A DNA stretch of 14,516 nt from Candidatus Bipolaricaulota bacterium (GTDB lineage Bacteria; Bipolaricaulota; Bipolaricaulia; UBA7950; UBA9294): the NCBI GenBank assembly GCA_030612175.1, contig JAUWOJ010000019.1:1-14516 (forward strand), in the 5' to 3' direction. Under the pieces are notes generated by a model. That model ran no database searches and was not told the origin of the DNA. It saw only the letters and a program-made list of their open reading frames with translations. A program made the position numbers and the translations under genes. Below are positions 13,988-14,516 of this stretch, piece after piece. Positions within the stretch are counted from its first letter, which is position 1, and every line of letters starts with the position of its first letter.

Positions 13988-14014
13988 GCGAGACAAGAAC
14001 CTTGTGCCTCTCGC
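13988..14014. repeat. Bulged hairpin left of the repeat cluster
   Basis: GCGAGA pairs with TCTCGC and CAAG with CTTG around an AAC loop, leaving a 4-base bulge (TGCC) on one side: 10 paired bases in 27. There is no T-run on either side that would make it a clear terminator. Purpose unknown. Confidence 0.35.
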
Positions 14015-14018
14015 TACG

Positions 14019-14040
14019 CCGCAGAGAACACGCAGGAAAG
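14019..14040 (+). repeat. CGCAGAG repeat, copy 1 (forward, diverged)
   Basis: The copy begins CCGCAGAGAACACGCAGGAA. It lacks the TTAA lead seen in copies 2-4 and has a two-base insertion between the two CGCAG units, as copy 3 does. Confidence 0.6.
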
Positions 14041-14056
14041 CATCTTCTTCATTCTC

Positions 14057-14081
14057 TTAACCGCAGAGTACGCAGAGGAAA
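14057..14081 (+). repeat. CGCAGAG repeat, copy 2 (forward)
   Basis: TTAACCGCAGAG is followed by TACGCAGAGGAAA. It gives the clearest form of the unit: a TTAAC lead and two CGCAGAG words nine bases apart. Confidence 0.8.
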
Positions 14082-14153
14082 CCCTGTTTAAGGTTTAAAC
14101 CATGAAGCATATCTTTCTACACGATCTTTGAACCCTCTACGGTAAGACAGTAC

Positions 14154-14180
14154 TTAACCGCAGAGGACACGCAGGAAGAC
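14154..14180 (+). repeat. CGCAGAG repeat, copy 3 (forward)
   Basis: TTAACCGCAGAGGACACGCAG is followed by GAAGAC, the same GAAGAC end as in copy 4. Confidence 0.75.
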
Positions 14181-14230
14181 AGAATAATAGTTTAGAAACA
14201 AAGATTACTTACCAGCAAAGACAAAGACAT

Positions 14231-14266
14231 TTAACCGCAGAGGACGCAGAGATCGCGGAGGAAGAC
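14231..14266 (+). repeat. CGCAGAG repeat, copy 4 (forward, extended)
   Basis: TTAACCGCAGAGGACGCAG is followed by AGATCGCGGAGGAAGAC, so the copy carries a third, imperfect CGCGGAGGA unit. It is the last forward copy before the orientation flips. Confidence 0.8.
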
Positions 14267-14328
14267 AAAGAGATGATTCATAAGTAAGAGAATTAAAGGA
14301 TTGCAGATCATAAGACAAGCAAGAGTTC

Positions 14329-14351
14329 TCCTTAGCGTACTCAGTGGTTAG
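14329..14351 (-). repeat. CGCAGAG repeat, copy 5 (inverted, diverged)
   Basis: On the plus strand it reads TCCTTAGCGTACTCAGTGG then TTAG. This matches the reverse complement of copy 2 with five differences in 23 bases. Confidence 0.6.
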
Positions 14352-14400
14352 ATGGTGTTTTGGTGCCAAGAGATATGCTTAGGTTTCACCCTGTTCCTGG

Positions 14401-14434
14401 TTTCCTCTGCGTCCTCTGCGTCCTACGCGGTTAG
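14401..14434 (-). repeat. CGCAGAG repeat, copy 6 (inverted, three units)
   Basis: On the minus strand it reads CTAACCGCGTAGGA, then CGCAGAGGA twice, then AA. It therefore has three 9-base units, two of them perfect. With copy 4 it forms an imperfect inverted pair about 200 bases across. Confidence 0.8.
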
Positions 14435-14516
14435 AAGTCTTTACAGGCTGTAATTATCAATTGCTGTATACCCAATTTGAGCCTATCTCTGAGTAATACG
14501 GGGGTAAATGTCTGAG

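Larger units (their letters stand above)
13892..14516. other. 625-base region without a gene, carrying a repeat cluster
   Basis: No open frame of protein-like composition is seen here. The left 70 bases should contain the promoter of the SurA-like gene on the minus strand, but I find no convincing -35/-10 pair. A hairpin lies at 13988-14014 and six copies of a CGCAGAG-type repeat at 14019-14434, the first four forward and the last two inverted. Confidence 0.7.

Noticed and set aside
14335..14351. CTCAGTGGTTAGA resembling a tRNA D-arm
   Set aside because: No acceptor stem, anticodon arm or T-arm can be drawn around it, and the stretch aligns with an inverted, diverged copy of the CGCAGAG repeat.
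14019..14434. Possible CRISPR array
   Set aside because: Copies differ in length and orientation, spacing is irregular, and no cas gene is present.

Overview
The window is bacterial chromosomal DNA: standard genetic code, dense operons with ATGA/GTGA overlaps, AGGAGG-type ribosome sites and frequent GTG/TTG starts. It suggests an anaerobic or facultative bacterium living on glycerol and glycerol 3-phosphate (G3P). The order glycerol kinase, GlpA-like dehydrogenase, FAD/NAD oxidoreductase, DUF1667 protein is familiar from Thermotogota and anaerobic Bacillota. The CGCAGAG-type repeats at the right end are common in environmental genomes. I cannot name the phylum with confidence.

Layout. 1-553 holds the 3' end of a ThiF/MoeB-like E1 enzyme (+) facing a MoaD/ThiS sulfur carrier (-). 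729-4971 (+) is a DeoR/GlpR-type repressor behind a near-consensus promoter, then a UgpB-type binding protein and two permeases; a strong hairpin terminator separates ugpB from the permeases. 5007-5423 is an in-frame chimeric relic: the C-terminal part of a second deoR joined to fragments of a second, different ugpE. 5426-11988 (+) is a catabolic operon: HAD-IIA phosphatase, LDH2-family 2-hydroxyacid dehydrogenase, glycerol kinase, GlpA-like G3P dehydrogenase with a BFD-like [2Fe-2S] domain, FAD/NAD(P) oxidoreductase and DUF1667 protein. 11983-13882 (-) carries the UgpC/MalK-type ATPase, overlapping the DUF1667 gene tail to tail, and a SurA-N-like exported chaperone. 13892-14516 has no gene but holds four forward and two inverted copies of a short GC-rich repeat.

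Working together. UgpB, UgpA and UgpE with the separately encoded UgpC-type ATPase would import G3P or glycerophosphodiesters. GlpK would phosphorylate glycerol. The GlpA-like enzyme would oxidise G3P to dihydroxyacetone phosphate and pass electrons through [2Fe-2S], flavin and the Cys-rich DUF1667 protein instead of a membrane GlpC. The DeoR protein probably represses the set in response to a phosphorylated intermediate. The roles of the phosphatase and the LDH2 enzyme here are open.

The most unusual point is the deoR::ugpE scar. Together with the lower G+C of the intact permease genes, it suggests that an older deoR-ugp set once stood directly upstream of the catabolic genes, collapsed by deletion, and was replaced by a different set whose regulator is related. 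I found no CRISPR array, transposase, rRNA or convincing tRNA.
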